From Conexibacter sp. CPCC 205762 (lineage in GTDB: Bacteria; Actinomycetota; Thermoleophilia; Solirubrobacterales; Solirubrobacteraceae), in assembly GCF_030646155.1 (NCBI RefSeq), contig NZ_JAUTDN010000004.1:186001-250000 (forward strand): a stretch of DNA of 64,000 nt. The letters are read 5' to 3'. The notes beneath the pieces are model-generated. The model saw only the letters and a program-made list of their open reading frames with translations. It was not told the DNA's origin and made no database searches. Each line of letters opens with the position of its first letter. The stretch's first letter is position 1. Shown one piece after another: positions 32,697 to 41,121 of this stretch. The translations under genes were made by a program, and so were the position numbers.

Positions 32697-32736
32697 TTAC
32701 GCGAAGGGCGCCTTGTCGAAGGCGCCCTTCGTGCGT
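32697..32736. terminator. Strong bidirectional hairpin between convergent units
   Basis: A twelve-base perfect stem, GAAGGGCGCCTT with AAGGCGCCCTTC, has a GTCG loop and is extended by three further pairs. It separates the gyrA/mini-ORF side from the convergent lipoprotein gene. There is no long T-run. Confidence 0.65.
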
Positions 32737-33140
32737 TAAGCGGGCCCGCCGAGCGACTGCATCGCCTCCTGCACCTTGGCGACGTCGATGCCGAGCGCGT
32801 CGGCGAGCGCCTGCGCGGGGTCGGTCTGCTGCGAGCCATCCTGCTGCGAGCCGGGCGTGCCGCTCGGTCTCAGCTGCTCCATCGCGGCTCTCAGCTTGCT
32901 CTCGCTGACGCCGAGCTGGTCGGCGAGCGAGGAGAGGTCGGGGCCGCCCTGCTGTTGCGCGCCCGACTGGGGCGCCGTCGCGGTGCCCGGCTGCTGCGCG
33001 GCCTGGTCCTGCTGCGTCGTCGCGCCGGCGGCCGCCGCCGATGCGCTGGTGTCGTTGCTCGAGCCGCTGCCACAGCCGGCGACGCCGGCGACGAGCGCGG
33101 CGGCGCCGGCAAGGGCGGCGAGCTTGCGTCCGAGGTTCAT
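32736..33140 (-). CDS. Lipoprotein with two repeated helical motifs
   Basis: A 134-residue predicted lipoprotein. The signal helix is followed by the lipobox VAGC at Cys23, then a Ser/Ala/Gln-rich linker. Two similar segments occur in the mature part: SLADQLGVSESKLRAAMEQL near residue 70 and ALADALGIDVAKVQEAMQSL at the end, separated by a Gly/Ser/Gln linker. They look like a short helix-turn-helix repeat. It is unrelated to its neighbours and of unknown function. Confidence 0.8.
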   Translation of the reverse strand: MNLGRKLAALAGAAALVAGVAGCGSGSSNDTSASAAAAGATTQQDQAAQQPGTATAPQSGAQQQGGPDLSSLADQLGVSESKLRAAMEQLRPSGTPGSQQDGSQQTDPAQALADALGIDVAKVQEAMQSLGGPA

Positions 33141-33192
33141 GCGCTCCAGCGTGGAAGCCGACGCTGGGACGGCGCTGGGAGCGGGCTGGGAG

Positions 33193-33762
33193 CTAGATGC
33201 TCAGGTACTGCTGCCAGGCGCGCGGGATCGTCGGGCTGGCGACCTGGATGAAGACGTTCGGGCCCGGAGTCTTCGGCTTCTGGCGCGGGATCATGCCGCC
33301 CGGCGACGGCATCGAGTCGCCCTTGCGGCGGTTGCAGGGCGCGCAGGAGGCGACGATGTTGTCCCACGTCGAGCCGCCGCCCTTCGAGCGGGGGATCACG
33401 TGGTCGACCGTGAGGTTGCCGCGCGAGCCGCAGTACTGGCAGGTCCAGTCGTCGCGGGCGAAGACTGCCCTACGCGTGATCTTGCGGCGGTGCGTGTCGC
33501 GCGGGACGCGCACGTAGGAGACGAGGCGGATCACCATCGGCCTGCGCACCGTCGAGCTGCCCGAGTGCAGGTGGTACTCGCCGTGCTCGAGCATCTCGGC
33601 CTTCTCCTTCAGGAGCAGGACGACCGCTCGGCGGACCGTGCAGACGTTGATCGGTTCAAACGTCGCGTTCAGTACGAGCACCCGGCCACCATCACGCCCG
33701 CGTCGCTGGTGCTCCAGTGGCGACGCGGACTCGGCTTGCGCTGGTGGTACCAAGGCGGACAT
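33193..33762 (-). CDS. HNH endonuclease family protein
   Basis: A 189-residue protein with an HNH/zinc-finger nuclease fold. Zinc CxxC pairs are in WTCQYCGS and ASCAPCNRRKG, and the HNH core is VDHVIPRSKGGGSTWDNIV. The N-terminal LVLNATFEPINVCTVRRAVVLLLKEKAEML is the usual partner region of actinobacterial and cyanobacterial stand-alone HNH proteins. Such proteins are widespread housekeeping genes with unclear function, so this is not by itself evidence of a mobile element. Confidence 0.9.
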   Translation of the reverse strand: MSALVPPAQAESASPLEHQRRGRDGGRVLVLNATFEPINVCTVRRAVVLLLKEKAEMLEHGEYHLHSGSSTVRRPMVIRLVSYVRVPRDTHRRKITRRAVFARDDWTCQYCGSRGNLTVDHVIPRSKGGGSTWDNIVASCAPCNRRKGDSMPSPGGMIPRQKPKTPGPNVFIQVASPTIPRAWQQYLSI

Positions 33763-33821
33763 AACGGCTGGAGGCAGTGTAGCGACCGTCGCCGAGTGAC
33801 TTGTGAACAACGGCTGGGGCG

Positions 33822-34667
33822 TCAGGCGCCCGCCACCGGGAACGAGCCGAGCACGCGCAGGTGCTCGACGTGGCCGCGCAGGGCGGCCAGCGCCTCGGCC
33901 ACCGGACGCTCGCTGTCGCGCCCCTCGAGGTCGAGGAAGAACATGTAGCGGCCGAGGCCCTGCTTGCGCGGGCGCGACTCGATCCGCGTCAGGTTGACGC
34001 CGCGGAAGGCGAGCTCCGACAGGCAGCGCACGAGCCAGCCGGGCGCCTCGGCGCCGACGCCCCAGAAGACGATCGCCGTCTTCCACGGCCCGTGCTCGCC
34101 GACCGCCGTCCCGCGCCGCGCCAGCCAGACGAAGCGCGTCTCGTTGCCGGCCGCGTCGTCGACGCCGGCGCGGAGGATCTCGCAGCCGTACTGCTCGGCG
34201 GCGATGCGGCTGCCGAGCGCGGCGGCGTGGGGGCCGTGCTCGCCCTCGGCGACGGCGCGCACCGCGTCGGCGGTCGAGCTGGTCGCGAGCACCTTCGCCT
34301 GCGGCAGCCGCGTGCGCAGGAAGACCGCGCACTGTCCGTTGGCCTGCGGATGCGAGACGACCGTCTCGATCGCGCTCAGCTCCAGCTCCCGCGGCGCGAT
34401 CAGGCAGGTGTGGATCGCGTGCACGACCTCGCCGACGATCGCGACCTCGTCGGCGTCGACGGCGAGCGCGTCGAGCGTCGCGTTGACGGAGCCCTCGATC
34501 GCGTTCTCGATCGGCACCAGCGCCTGCTCGACGGTCCCCTCCTGGACCGCCATCACGCAGTCGTGGATCGTCGGCAGTGGGACCTGCTCGTGCTGCTGCC
34601 CGGCGATCGCGCCGAGCAGCGCCTCCTGGGAGTTGGTGCCCTCGGGGCCGAGATAGCCGACGCGCAT
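33822..34667 (-). CDS. pheA: Prephenate dehydratase
   Basis: Converts prephenate to phenylpyruvate in phenylalanine synthesis. GYLGPEGTNSQEAL and VPIENAIEGSVNATLD belong to the catalytic domain, and GNETRFVWLAR carries the catalytic Thr-Arg-Phe motif. The C-terminal ACT domain with GVNLTRIESRPRKQGLGRYMFFLD provides phenylalanine feedback sensing. The 281-residue length is that of a monofunctional enzyme without chorismate mutase. Confidence 0.96.
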   Translation of the reverse strand: MRVGYLGPEGTNSQEALLGAIAGQQHEQVPLPTIHDCVMAVQEGTVEQALVPIENAIEGSVNATLDALAVDADEVAIVGEVVHAIHTCLIAPRELELSAIETVVSHPQANGQCAVFLRTRLPQAKVLATSSTADAVRAVAEGEHGPHAAALGSRIAAEQYGCEILRAGVDDAAGNETRFVWLARRGTAVGEHGPWKTAIVFWGVGAEAPGWLVRCLSELAFRGVNLTRIESRPRKQGLGRYMFFLDLEGRDSERPVAEALAALRGHVEHLRVLGSFPVAGA

Positions 34668-34723
34668 GGGCGCGAGCCTAGCGAGGCCGGCGCGGCGGCG
34701 TCAGGAGCGGGCCGGCGGGGGCG

Positions 34724-35239
34724 TCACTCGGCGGGCGGCGCGGGCTCCAGCGCCAGCCGGACCGCCTCCGCCTCCTCGGGCGACAGCTGCAGCTCGCCGA
34801 CGCCGCCGCGCACCTGCTTCGCGTACAGCCGCGCGGCGTCGCGGTGCATGATCGACGACAGCACGACGCCGTCGCGGCGGGCGTCGAGCAGCGCTATCGA
34901 GGTCGACTGGTGGCCGGTCATCTCGCCGTAGGCGTCGTAGCGGACCAGCGCCGAGTGCGAGATCGCGCCGTCGAGCCGCTCCTCGGCGCGGTCCATCCGC
35001 GTGTGCAGGCGGTCGGCGGCGTCGGTGACGAAGTCGTGCAGGGCGCGATACTCGACCTCCAGCGCGGAGGCGTGCTCGACCAGGTCGGTCGTGACGCCCT
35101 CCTCGCCCAGCAGCACGCGCTGGTCGCGCCGCAGCCGCCGCAGCGTCACGGTCTGCACCACCACCAGCGTCAGCGACACGACGGCGATCGCGCAGCCCGC
35201 GATCGCCACGATGCCGGTCGTGCTCGTCAGCTCGTCCAT
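34724..35239 (-). CDS. DUF4446 family membrane protein
   Basis: A 171-residue protein with one N-terminal membrane helix (IVAIAGCAIAVVSLTLVVVQTV), a coiled-coil-like segment (residues about 45-95), and the DUF4446 core ALVRYDAYGEMTGHQSTSIALLDARRDGVVLSSI. YAKQVRGGVGELQLSPEEAEAV ends the domain. The function is unknown. It follows the anchored protein gene after 13 bases. Confidence 0.85.
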   Translation of the reverse strand: MDELTSTTGIVAIAGCAIAVVSLTLVVVQTVTLRRLRRDQRVLLGEEGVTTDLVEHASALEVEYRALHDFVTDAADRLHTRMDRAEERLDGAISHSALVRYDAYGEMTGHQSTSIALLDARRDGVVLSSIMHRDAARLYAKQVRGGVGELQLSPEEAEAVRLALEPAPPAE

Positions 35240-35252
35240 CCGCGCGATGATC

Positions 35253-36386
35253 TCACTCGAACAGCGCGGAGTACGTCTGACTGTTGTTGTCGAGCCCGGT
35301 CTCCCCCGGGACGCCTTCGATCTTGACTCTGATCTCGGCCGCGCCGCCGGTCGGCGGGCTTCTGTCGAACTGGACGGTCGCGGTCGTCGCCTGGCCGGCG
35401 GTCGTCGTCGGGACGGTCGTCTCGGCTCTCAGCACCGAGCTGCTGCCGCCGCCGGAGATCTCGACCACGACTCTGACGTTCTGCTCGTCGTGCTCGCCGC
35501 CGTTGGTGAAGGCGACGTCGAAGCTCGGCGGCGGGCTCGCGGGCAGCGTCGTCGACGCGCCCGGCTCCAGCGTCGTGCCGCCGACGCTGACGGAGTCGAG
35601 CTGGTGGCCGTGGAGGCCGGGGGCCGGTCTGCCGGTGTCGGCGTCCGCGCTGGCGCTGGAGGTGCCGAGCGCTCTCGCGACGTTGACCGGGTCCATCCAG
35701 CCGATGTTGGGCAGGAAGTCCGCGTACGGCAGCACGGTCTCGCCGGTCTCGCCGCTGTACGTCGCCGGGATGCCGTTGTCCTCCAGCGCCTTCTTGATGT
35801 ACGGCGCGACGCGCTGCGAGTAGATCACGTCGGAGGCGTTGAACGCCTGCATCTGGCCGGCGATCAGTCTGAGCGCGTTCTGGGCGGCGGCGGTCGAGCC
35901 GGTCGCCTGCTGGATTCTGTCGGCGATCACGCGCACGCCGTCCTCGCGCAGCGACAGCAGCAGCTCAAGGTTGTGCTGCGCGTCGCCGACGGCCTCGGGC
36001 GCGTCCAGCCCGCGGGCTCTCTCGTAGTCTCTCTCGGCGACGGCGCGCAGCTGCGCGATCGTCTCGGTCACCTGCTCGCCTCTCTGGGAGGCGGCGCCCT
36101 CCAGCGCGGAGAACAGTCTGCTGCTGACGTCTCTGGACTCCTCCATCAACGTCGTCACGTCGCGGTTGTAATCCTTGAGGGCCTGTTCGCGACCGCTGTT
36201 GACGCAGCCGCGGACGAGGACGACCAGCAGCACGAGCACTACGACGACTGCTCCTGCAGCCACCAGACGACGGACCAGAAGAGTCTGGTCGTCTGCAGCT
36301 GGGGGGCGGCGACTGCCGCCTCCAGAAGGAGCACGGCGGGGCCGGGGCGTTGTGCGCGGCTCGTCAGCCTCGTCGAAGAACGACAA
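35253..36386 (-). CDS. Membrane-anchored extracytoplasmic protein with coiled coil and CARDB-like domain
   Basis: A 377-residue protein. Residues 1-35 are basic and Pro/Gly-rich (cytoplasmic), followed by one membrane helix (VAAGAVVVVLVLLVVLV) and a long helical region (about 60-200). The C-terminal beta-rich domain (FDVAFTNGGEHDEQNVRVVVEI...IRVKIEGVPGETGLDNNSQTYSALF) resembles CARDB/Ig-like adhesion modules. The TTG start is preceded by AAGGAG. It is divergent from the kinase gene with 115 bases between them. Arg is largely encoded by AGA. Confidence 0.75.
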   Translation of the reverse strand: MSFFDEADEPRTTPRPRRAPSGGGSRRPPAADDQTLLVRRLVAAGAVVVVLVLLVVLVRGCVNSGREQALKDYNRDVTTLMEESRDVSSRLFSALEGAASQRGEQVTETIAQLRAVAERDYERARGLDAPEAVGDAQHNLELLLSLREDGVRVIADRIQQATGSTAAAQNALRLIAGQMQAFNASDVIYSQRVAPYIKKALEDNGIPATYSGETGETVLPYADFLPNIGWMDPVNVARALGTSSASADADTGRPAPGLHGHQLDSVSVGGTTLEPGASTTLPASPPPSFDVAFTNGGEHDEQNVRVVVEISGGGSSSVLRAETTVPTTTAGQATTATVQFDRSPPTGGAAEIRVKIEGVPGETGLDNNSQTYSALFE

Positions 36387-36501
36387 AAATCATGCTCCTT
36401 AACAAACCCGGAACGATCAGTATTACCGGCACAGCGGCCGGACTTCGGGGAGTCGTGCCCCGCGTGTGGGTTCGACATGCGAAAGGGAGTGCCTGCAAAA
36501 C

Positions 36502-38544
36502 GTGGAAGACCGGGACGTGAGCGGCACCGACGCAGCGACCTCGCGGTTGCCGGGATCCGGCGCCGAACAGCTCGTGCTGGAGCGCTACCGGCTGCTGCGA
36601 CAGCTCGGCAGCGGCGCCTTCGGCGTCGTCTGGCTGGCGCGCGACGAGCGGCTGGCGCGCGAGGTCGCGGTCAAGGCGATCCCGCTCGACCACGCCTCCG
36701 GCCGCGCCGAGCAGGAGGCGCGCGCGGCCGCGCGCCTGTCGCACCCGGCGATCGTGACGCTCTACGAGGCCGGGACAGAGGACGGCACGACCTACCTCGT
36801 GACCGAGCTGGTGCGCGGCGGGACGCTGGCGCAGCTGCTGCGGGCCGGCGAGCTGTCGGACCGCGACGTCGCCGAGATCGGGATCGCGCTCTGCCAGGGG
36901 CTCGCGCACGCACACGCGCAGGGTGTCGTCCACCGCGACGTGAAGCCGTCGAACGTGCTCGTGCCCGAGGTCCCGCACCAAGGCGGCCCGGTCGCGAAGC
37001 TGACCGACTTCGGCGTCGCGCGGATCGTCGAGGGAGCCGGCGCGGAGACGCTCACGCGCACCGGCGACGTCGTCGGCACGCTCGCCTACATGGCGCCCGA
37101 GCAGGCGGAGGGGAGAGAGGCCGGCGCGCCGGCCGACCTCTACGCCGCCGCGCTCGTGCTCTACGAGGCCTTCTCCGGCGTCAACCCGATCCGCGCCGGC
37201 ACGGCCGTCGCGACCGCGCGCCGGCTCGGCGCGACGCTGCCGCCGATGGCGCGCCAGCGCCGCGACCTGCCGCCGCAGCTGTGCGAGGCGATCGATCGCG
37301 CGCTGCTGCCGCGGCCGAAGGAGCGCGGCACCGTCGCCCACCTGCACCGCGCGCTGACCGAGGCGCTCGGCGAGCTGGGGGACGAGCCCGGCACGGTCGA
37401 GGCGGCGCCGGTCGAGCGCTTCGCGACGGCGGTGACGCAGGTCGCCGAGCGCGGCCGGCAGGGCTGGCGGCGGCGCTCGCGCGAGCAGGAGCTGGCCGCC
37501 GTCGCCGCCGAGCTGGGCGCGGCCGGGCCGTGGACGGTCCACGACCGCCGCGGCGCACGCGTCGACGAGGAGGCCGCCGCGCCCGATCCGCGCCAGCCGC
37601 TCGTCGCCGACCGCTGGCGGCGGCGCGGCCTCGGCGCCGAGCCCGGCCTCGACCCGATCCGCCGGCCGGGCCCGTTCGTCGCCGGGCACGTGCTGCCGGG
37701 CCTTGCCGGCGGCCTCGTCGTGACGCTCGCGCTCGCGCTGGTGCCGCTGGCGCGCGACACCGGCCGTCCCGGCCCGCTGCTGGCGGGCGCGCTGGCGGCG
37801 ATCGCGATCGGGCTGCTGCCGCGGCTCGGCTGGCTCGTCAGCGCGCTCGTGGCGCTGAGCTGGCTGGCCGGGCCGGGCGGGCAGGCCGGGACCGCGCTGG
37901 TCGCGCTCTGCGGCGTCGCCGCGATCCCGCTGCTGCTGCCGTTCGGCGGCAAGGGGCGCGCCTGGTCGCTGCCGTTCCTGGCGCCGCTGCTGGGGGCGGC
38001 GATGCTGGCCGGCGCCTATCCAGCGCTGGCCGGGCAGGCGCGCACCGTCTGGCGCCGCGCCGCGCTCGGCGCGCTCGGCTTCTGGCTGCTGGCGCTGGCC
38101 GAGCCGATCGCGCGCACGACGCTCTTCTACGGCCGCGCGAGAGGAACGCAGCCGCTGCCGCGCTGGGACGACTCGGTCGGCGGCGCGATCGACCACGCGC
38201 TGGCGCCGCTGCTGCAGTCGGGGATGCTCGCGACGGCGCTGCTGTGGGCGGCCGGCGCGGCGGTGCTGCCGTGGCTGGTGCGCGGCCGCCACGCCGCCGT
38301 CGACCTCGTCGCCGGCGTCGTCTGGGCGGCCCTGCTGGCGGCCGGCGCGAGCGCGATCGGCGCGACCTTCGAGCAGAAGGTGCCCTCGCCCGATCCGCGC
38401 GGCGCGGCGCTCGGAGCGGCCGCGGCGGTGCTGGTCGCGGTGGCTGCGCGGGCGCTCGCGCTGATGCGCGCGAGACGGCGTGCCGGGCGCCCGCACCAGT
38501 TCGATCCGGACGGCCCCGCCGCTGCGGGACCGATCGTCCCGTAG
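36502..38544 (+). CDS. Serine/threonine protein kinase fused to a polytopic membrane domain
   Basis: The Hanks-type kinase domain spans about residues 25-290. The glycine loop is LGSGAFGVVW, the ATP lysine is in VAVKAI, then come VVHRDVKPSNV, LTDFGVARI and MAPEQ. The remaining 390 residues include a basic linker and about eight hydrophobic helices, so the enzyme ends as a multi-spanning membrane protein and not the usual single helix plus sensor. The exact GTG start among several candidates is uncertain. It is the first gene of the kinase/FHA/cell-wall cluster. Confidence 0.85.
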   Translation: MEDRDVSGTDAATSRLPGSGAEQLVLERYRLLRQLGSGAFGVVWLARDERLAREVAVKAIPLDHASGRAEQEARAAARLSHPAIVTLYEAGTEDGTTYLVTELVRGGTLAQLLRAGELSDRDVAEIGIALCQGLAHAHAQGVVHRDVKPSNVLVPEVPHQGGPVAKLTDFGVARIVEGAGAETLTRTGDVVGTLAYMAPEQAEGREAGAPADLYAAALVLYEAFSGVNPIRAGTAVATARRLGATLPPMARQRRDLPPQLCEAIDRALLPRPKERGTVAHLHRALTEALGELGDEPGTVEAAPVERFATAVTQVAERGRQGWRRRSREQELAAVAAELGAAGPWTVHDRRGARVDEEAAAPDPRQPLVADRWRRRGLGAEPGLDPIRRPGPFVAGHVLPGLAGGLVVTLALALVPLARDTGRPGPLLAGALAAIAIGLLPRLGWLVSALVALSWLAGPGGQAGTALVALCGVAAIPLLLPFGGKGRAWSLPFLAPLLGAAMLAGAYPALAGQARTVWRRAALGALGFWLLALAEPIARTTLFYGRARGTQPLPRWDDSVGGAIDHALAPLLQSGMLATALLWAAGAAVLPWLVRGRHAAVDLVAGVVWAALLAAGASAIGATFEQKVPSPDPRGAALGAAAAVLVAVAARALALMRARRRAGRPHQFDPDGPAAAGPIVP

Positions 38545-38571
38545 CATGGAAACCGCGCATCCGCGCACCGT

Positions 38572-39333
38572 ATGAGCGTCCTTCGCAGCCTCGAAAGCAA
38601 GATCGCGTCCCTCGTCGAGGGCACATTCAGCCGCGCCTTCCGCTCGGAGGTCCGTCCAGTCGAGATCGCACGCAAGCTCGCGCGCGAGATGGACGAGCAC
38701 AAGAGCCTGTCGGTGTCGCGCGTCTACGTGCCGAACGAGTACGCCGTCTACCTGTCGCCGCCCGACCGCAAGCGCTTCCGTGAGATGGAGGCGCAGCTGG
38801 TCGACGACTTCACCGGCTACCTGCTGGAGCACGCGCGGCGCGAGCGCTACGCGCTGATGTCGCGCCCGCAGATCGAGTTCCGCACCGACGACCGCCTGCG
38901 GCTCGGCGAGTTCGGCATCCAGGCGCGGCTGGTGCGCCAGGCGCAGGAGCCGGCGGCCGAGGAGCCGTCGCAGGGCGAGTCGGGCCACACGATGATCTAC
39001 AGCGCGGCCGAGCGGCTGCAGGAGCCGCTGGAGGAGCGCGCCCGCGAACGCGCGCGCACGGCCCTGCTGGTGACCGACGGCAAGCGGATGGTCGTCGGCG
39101 CCGAGGGCGCGACGATCGGCCGCTCGCGCGACTGCGACGTCGTGCTCTCCGACGGCAACGTCTCGCGCCAGCACGCCGAGGTGCGCCCGCGCGGCGACGG
39201 CTGGATGATCGCCGACCTCGGCTCGACCAACGGCGTCACGGTCAACGGCGCGCGGATCGAGCAGGCGCAGCTGCTGCGCGCCGGCGACCGCATCGAGGTC
39301 GGCACGACCGAGCTGACGTTCGAGCTGGAGTAG
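38572..39333 (+). CDS. fhaA: FhaA-like protein (DUF3662 plus FHA domain)
   Basis: A 253-residue protein with the N-terminal DUF3662 domain (LESKIASLVEGTFSRAFRSEVRPVEIARKL) and a C-terminal FHA domain (ATIGRSRDCDVVLSDGNVSRQHAEVRP, DLGSTNGVTVNG) that binds phosphothreonine. In mycobacteria FhaA recruits phosphorylated MviN/FtsW-linked proteins. The linker is short and acidic. It lies 27 bases after the kinase gene and three bases before fhaB. Confidence 0.93.
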   Translation: MSVLRSLESKIASLVEGTFSRAFRSEVRPVEIARKLAREMDEHKSLSVSRVYVPNEYAVYLSPPDRKRFREMEAQLVDDFTGYLLEHARRERYALMSRPQIEFRTDDRLRLGEFGIQARLVRQAQEPAAEEPSQGESGHTMIYSAAERLQEPLEERARERARTALLVTDGKRMVVGAEGATIGRSRDCDVVLSDGNVSRQHAEVRPRGDGWMIADLGSTNGVTVNGARIEQAQLLRAGDRIEVGTTELTFELE

Positions 39334-39336
39334 CGG

Positions 39337-39840
39337 ATGAACCTCGAACCCGTCTCCGTCGCTCTCAAGCTCGGCTTCCTCGTCGTCCTCTACCTGTTCC
39401 TGCTGTGGGTCGTCCGCAGCGCGCTGAAGGACCTGCGCAGGGCGCAGCCGAGCGCCGACGCAGCGTACGTCGAGGAGGCGCCGCCAGCCGACGCGACGGC
39501 GATGCACAGCGCCGCCGACGACATGCTCGGCGACCACGTCGGCGGGGGCGAGCCGCGGCTCGTCGTCGAGCACGCGGCCGGGCATCCGGACGGGATCGCC
39601 TACGATCTGTCCAGCGGCGCCACCCTCGGCCGCGGCAACGTCGAGATCAGGCTCGAGGATCCGTTCGCATCGAGCCAGCACGCGCGCATCGAACGTCAGG
39701 GCGGGGTGCTGGTGTTGGAGGACCTCGGCTCGACGAACGGAACGTTCCTGAACGAGGAACAGTTGCGCGGGATCCAGCCGCTCCACCACGGCGACCGGAT
39801 CCGGATCGGTGACAGTGAGTTCTCCTACCTCCAAGACTGA
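39337..39840 (+). CDS. fhaB: FhaB-like membrane-anchored FHA protein
   Basis: A 167-residue protein with an N-terminal membrane helix (LKLGFLVVLYLFLLWVV), a variable linker, and an FHA domain (GATLGRGNVEIRLEDPFASSQHARIER, DLGSTNGTFLNE). Known homologues (FhaB/FipA) bind phosphorylated partners at division sites. Here it links the kinases to the PP2C phosphatase and FtsW/RodA encoded just downstream. Confidence 0.93.
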   Translation: MNLEPVSVALKLGFLVVLYLFLLWVVRSALKDLRRAQPSADAAYVEEAPPADATAMHSAADDMLGDHVGGGEPRLVVEHAAGHPDGIAYDLSSGATLGRGNVEIRLEDPFASSQHARIERQGGVLVLEDLGSTNGTFLNEEQLRGIQPLHHGDRIRIGDSEFSYLQD

Positions 39841-39858
39841 CGAGCAGAGATCCGCAGC

Positions 39859-41121
39859 ATGCTTCGTGTAGCCGAGCATTTCGAGAAGTCCGACACCGGC
39901 CGAGCGCGCCGGGCGAACGAAGACAACTTCTTCGCGCGCGCGCCGCTGTTCGTCGTCGCCGACGGGATGGGCGGGGCGCAGGCCGGCGAGGTCGCCTCCA
40001 GAGTCGCGGCCGACACCTTCTCCGTCGGGCTGCCTGAGGGCGGCACGACCGAGGAGCGGCTCGTCACGCGCGTGCTGGAGGCGAACGCGAAGATCCACCA
40101 GCTCTCGACCGAGGACCGCGAGCGCGCCGGGATGGGCACGACGCTGACGGCCGCCTACCTCGACGGCGAGGAGCTGGCGGTCGCGCACGTCGGCGACAGC
40201 CGCGCCTACCTCTGGCGCGAGGGCGAGCTGACGCGGCTGACGCGCGACCACTCGCTCGTCGACGAGCTGGTGCGGCGCGGCAAGCTGACCGAGGAGGAGG
40301 CCGCCGAGCACCCGCAGCGCTCGATCATCACGCGCGCGCTCGGCCCGGAGCCCGATGTCGAGGTCGACACGCGTACCTACCGCGCGCAGGCCGACGACGT
40401 GCTGCTGCTGTGCAGCGACGGGCTCACCGCGATGATCTCCGAGCAGCTGATCGCCGGGATCCTGAGAGGCGCCGAGGGGCTGGAGGCGGCCGGCCGCGAG
40501 CTGGTCGACGCCGCCAACGCCGCCGGCGGCCGCGACAACATCACCGTCATCCTCTTCCGCCTCGAAGAGGTGCCGACCGGCGGCGTCGTCGAGCCGACGA
40601 CCGCCGCGACGGCGGCGCTGGAGCAGCCGACGCAGGTCGACGGGAGCGCCGAGCAGGTGCGCGCGGCGGTCGCCGCAGCCGAGCCGGCGACGGCCGAGCA
40701 GCGCGTCGTCAAGCCGCGCTCCGGGGCGGCCGGGGTGCCGCAGGAGGTGCCGGCCGTCGCGGCCGCGCGCCGCCGCGCCGCCGAGCGCGCCGACCAGCCG
40801 CTGCCCAAGCGCGTGAAGATCTTCGCCGCGACCGTCTCGACGCTGATCGTGCTCGTGATCCTCGGCGTCGCCGGCATGTTCGCGACGCGCGCCGTCTTCT
40901 TCGTCGGCACCGACGACCGCGGCATGGTGACGATCTACAAGGGCCTGCCGTTCGACCTGCCGGCCGGCATCAAGCTCTACTCGCAGTACTCGATCTCCGG
41001 CGTCCCCGCCGCCGCCGTCCCGGAGGCGCGGCGCAAGGAGCTGCTCGACCACCAGCTGCGCTCGCGCACCGACGCGCGCGACCTCGTCGCCCAACTGGAG
41101 CAGGGAAGACTCTCGCCATGA
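39859..41121 (+). CDS. pstP: PP2C-family Ser/Thr phosphatase PstP
   Basis: A 420-residue phosphatase. The PP2C metal motifs are RRANEDNFF, VVADGMGGAQAG, VAHVGDSRAYL, LLLCSDGLT, and GGRDNITVIL. A roughly 70-residue linker leads to a single membrane helix (AATVSTLIVLVILGVAGMFA) and a short extracytoplasmic tail. It is expected to reverse the kinases of this cluster. Its stop overlaps the FtsW/RodA start (ATGA). Confidence 0.95.
   Translation: MLRVAEHFEKSDTGRARRANEDNFFARAPLFVVADGMGGAQAGEVASRVAADTFSVGLPEGGTTEERLVTRVLEANAKIHQLSTEDRERAGMGTTLTAAYLDGEELAVAHVGDSRAYLWREGELTRLTRDHSLVDELVRRGKLTEEEAAEHPQRSIITRALGPEPDVEVDTRTYRAQADDVLLLCSDGLTAMISEQLIAGILRGAEGLEAAGRELVDAANAAGGRDNITVILFRLEEVPTGGVVEPTTAATAALEQPTQVDGSAEQVRAAVAAAEPATAEQRVVKPRSGAAGVPQEVPAVAAARRRAAERADQPLPKRVKIFAATVSTLIVLVILGVAGMFATRAVFFVGTDDRGMVTIYKGLPFDLPAGIKLYSQYSISGVPAAAVPEARRKELLDHQLRSRTDARDLVAQLEQGRLSP

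Noticed and set aside
32452..32736. tRNA-Ile/tRNA-Ala, SRP RNA or tmRNA after gyrA
   Set aside because: No T-loop TTCGA, no SRP tetraloop core and no tmRNA acceptor or tag sequence could be found; the region is better read as a mini-ORF with structured RNA.
33193..33762. HNH gene as sign of a mobile element or restriction system
   Set aside because: Stand-alone HNH proteins of this type are common housekeeping genes in actinobacteria, and no repeats or methylase are nearby.
36420..36510. CPACGFDMRKG zinc-ribbon-like stretch before the first kinase
   Set aside because: It is in a different frame from the kinase, with no start or ribosome site, and turns into shadow sequence within a few codons; probably chance.
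36364..41094. Very long open frame (1576 codons) on the minus strand opposite the kinase cluster
   Set aside because: It is the Arg/Ala/Asp-rich antisense shadow of well-supported genes in GC-rich DNA; no domain or signal is recognisable.
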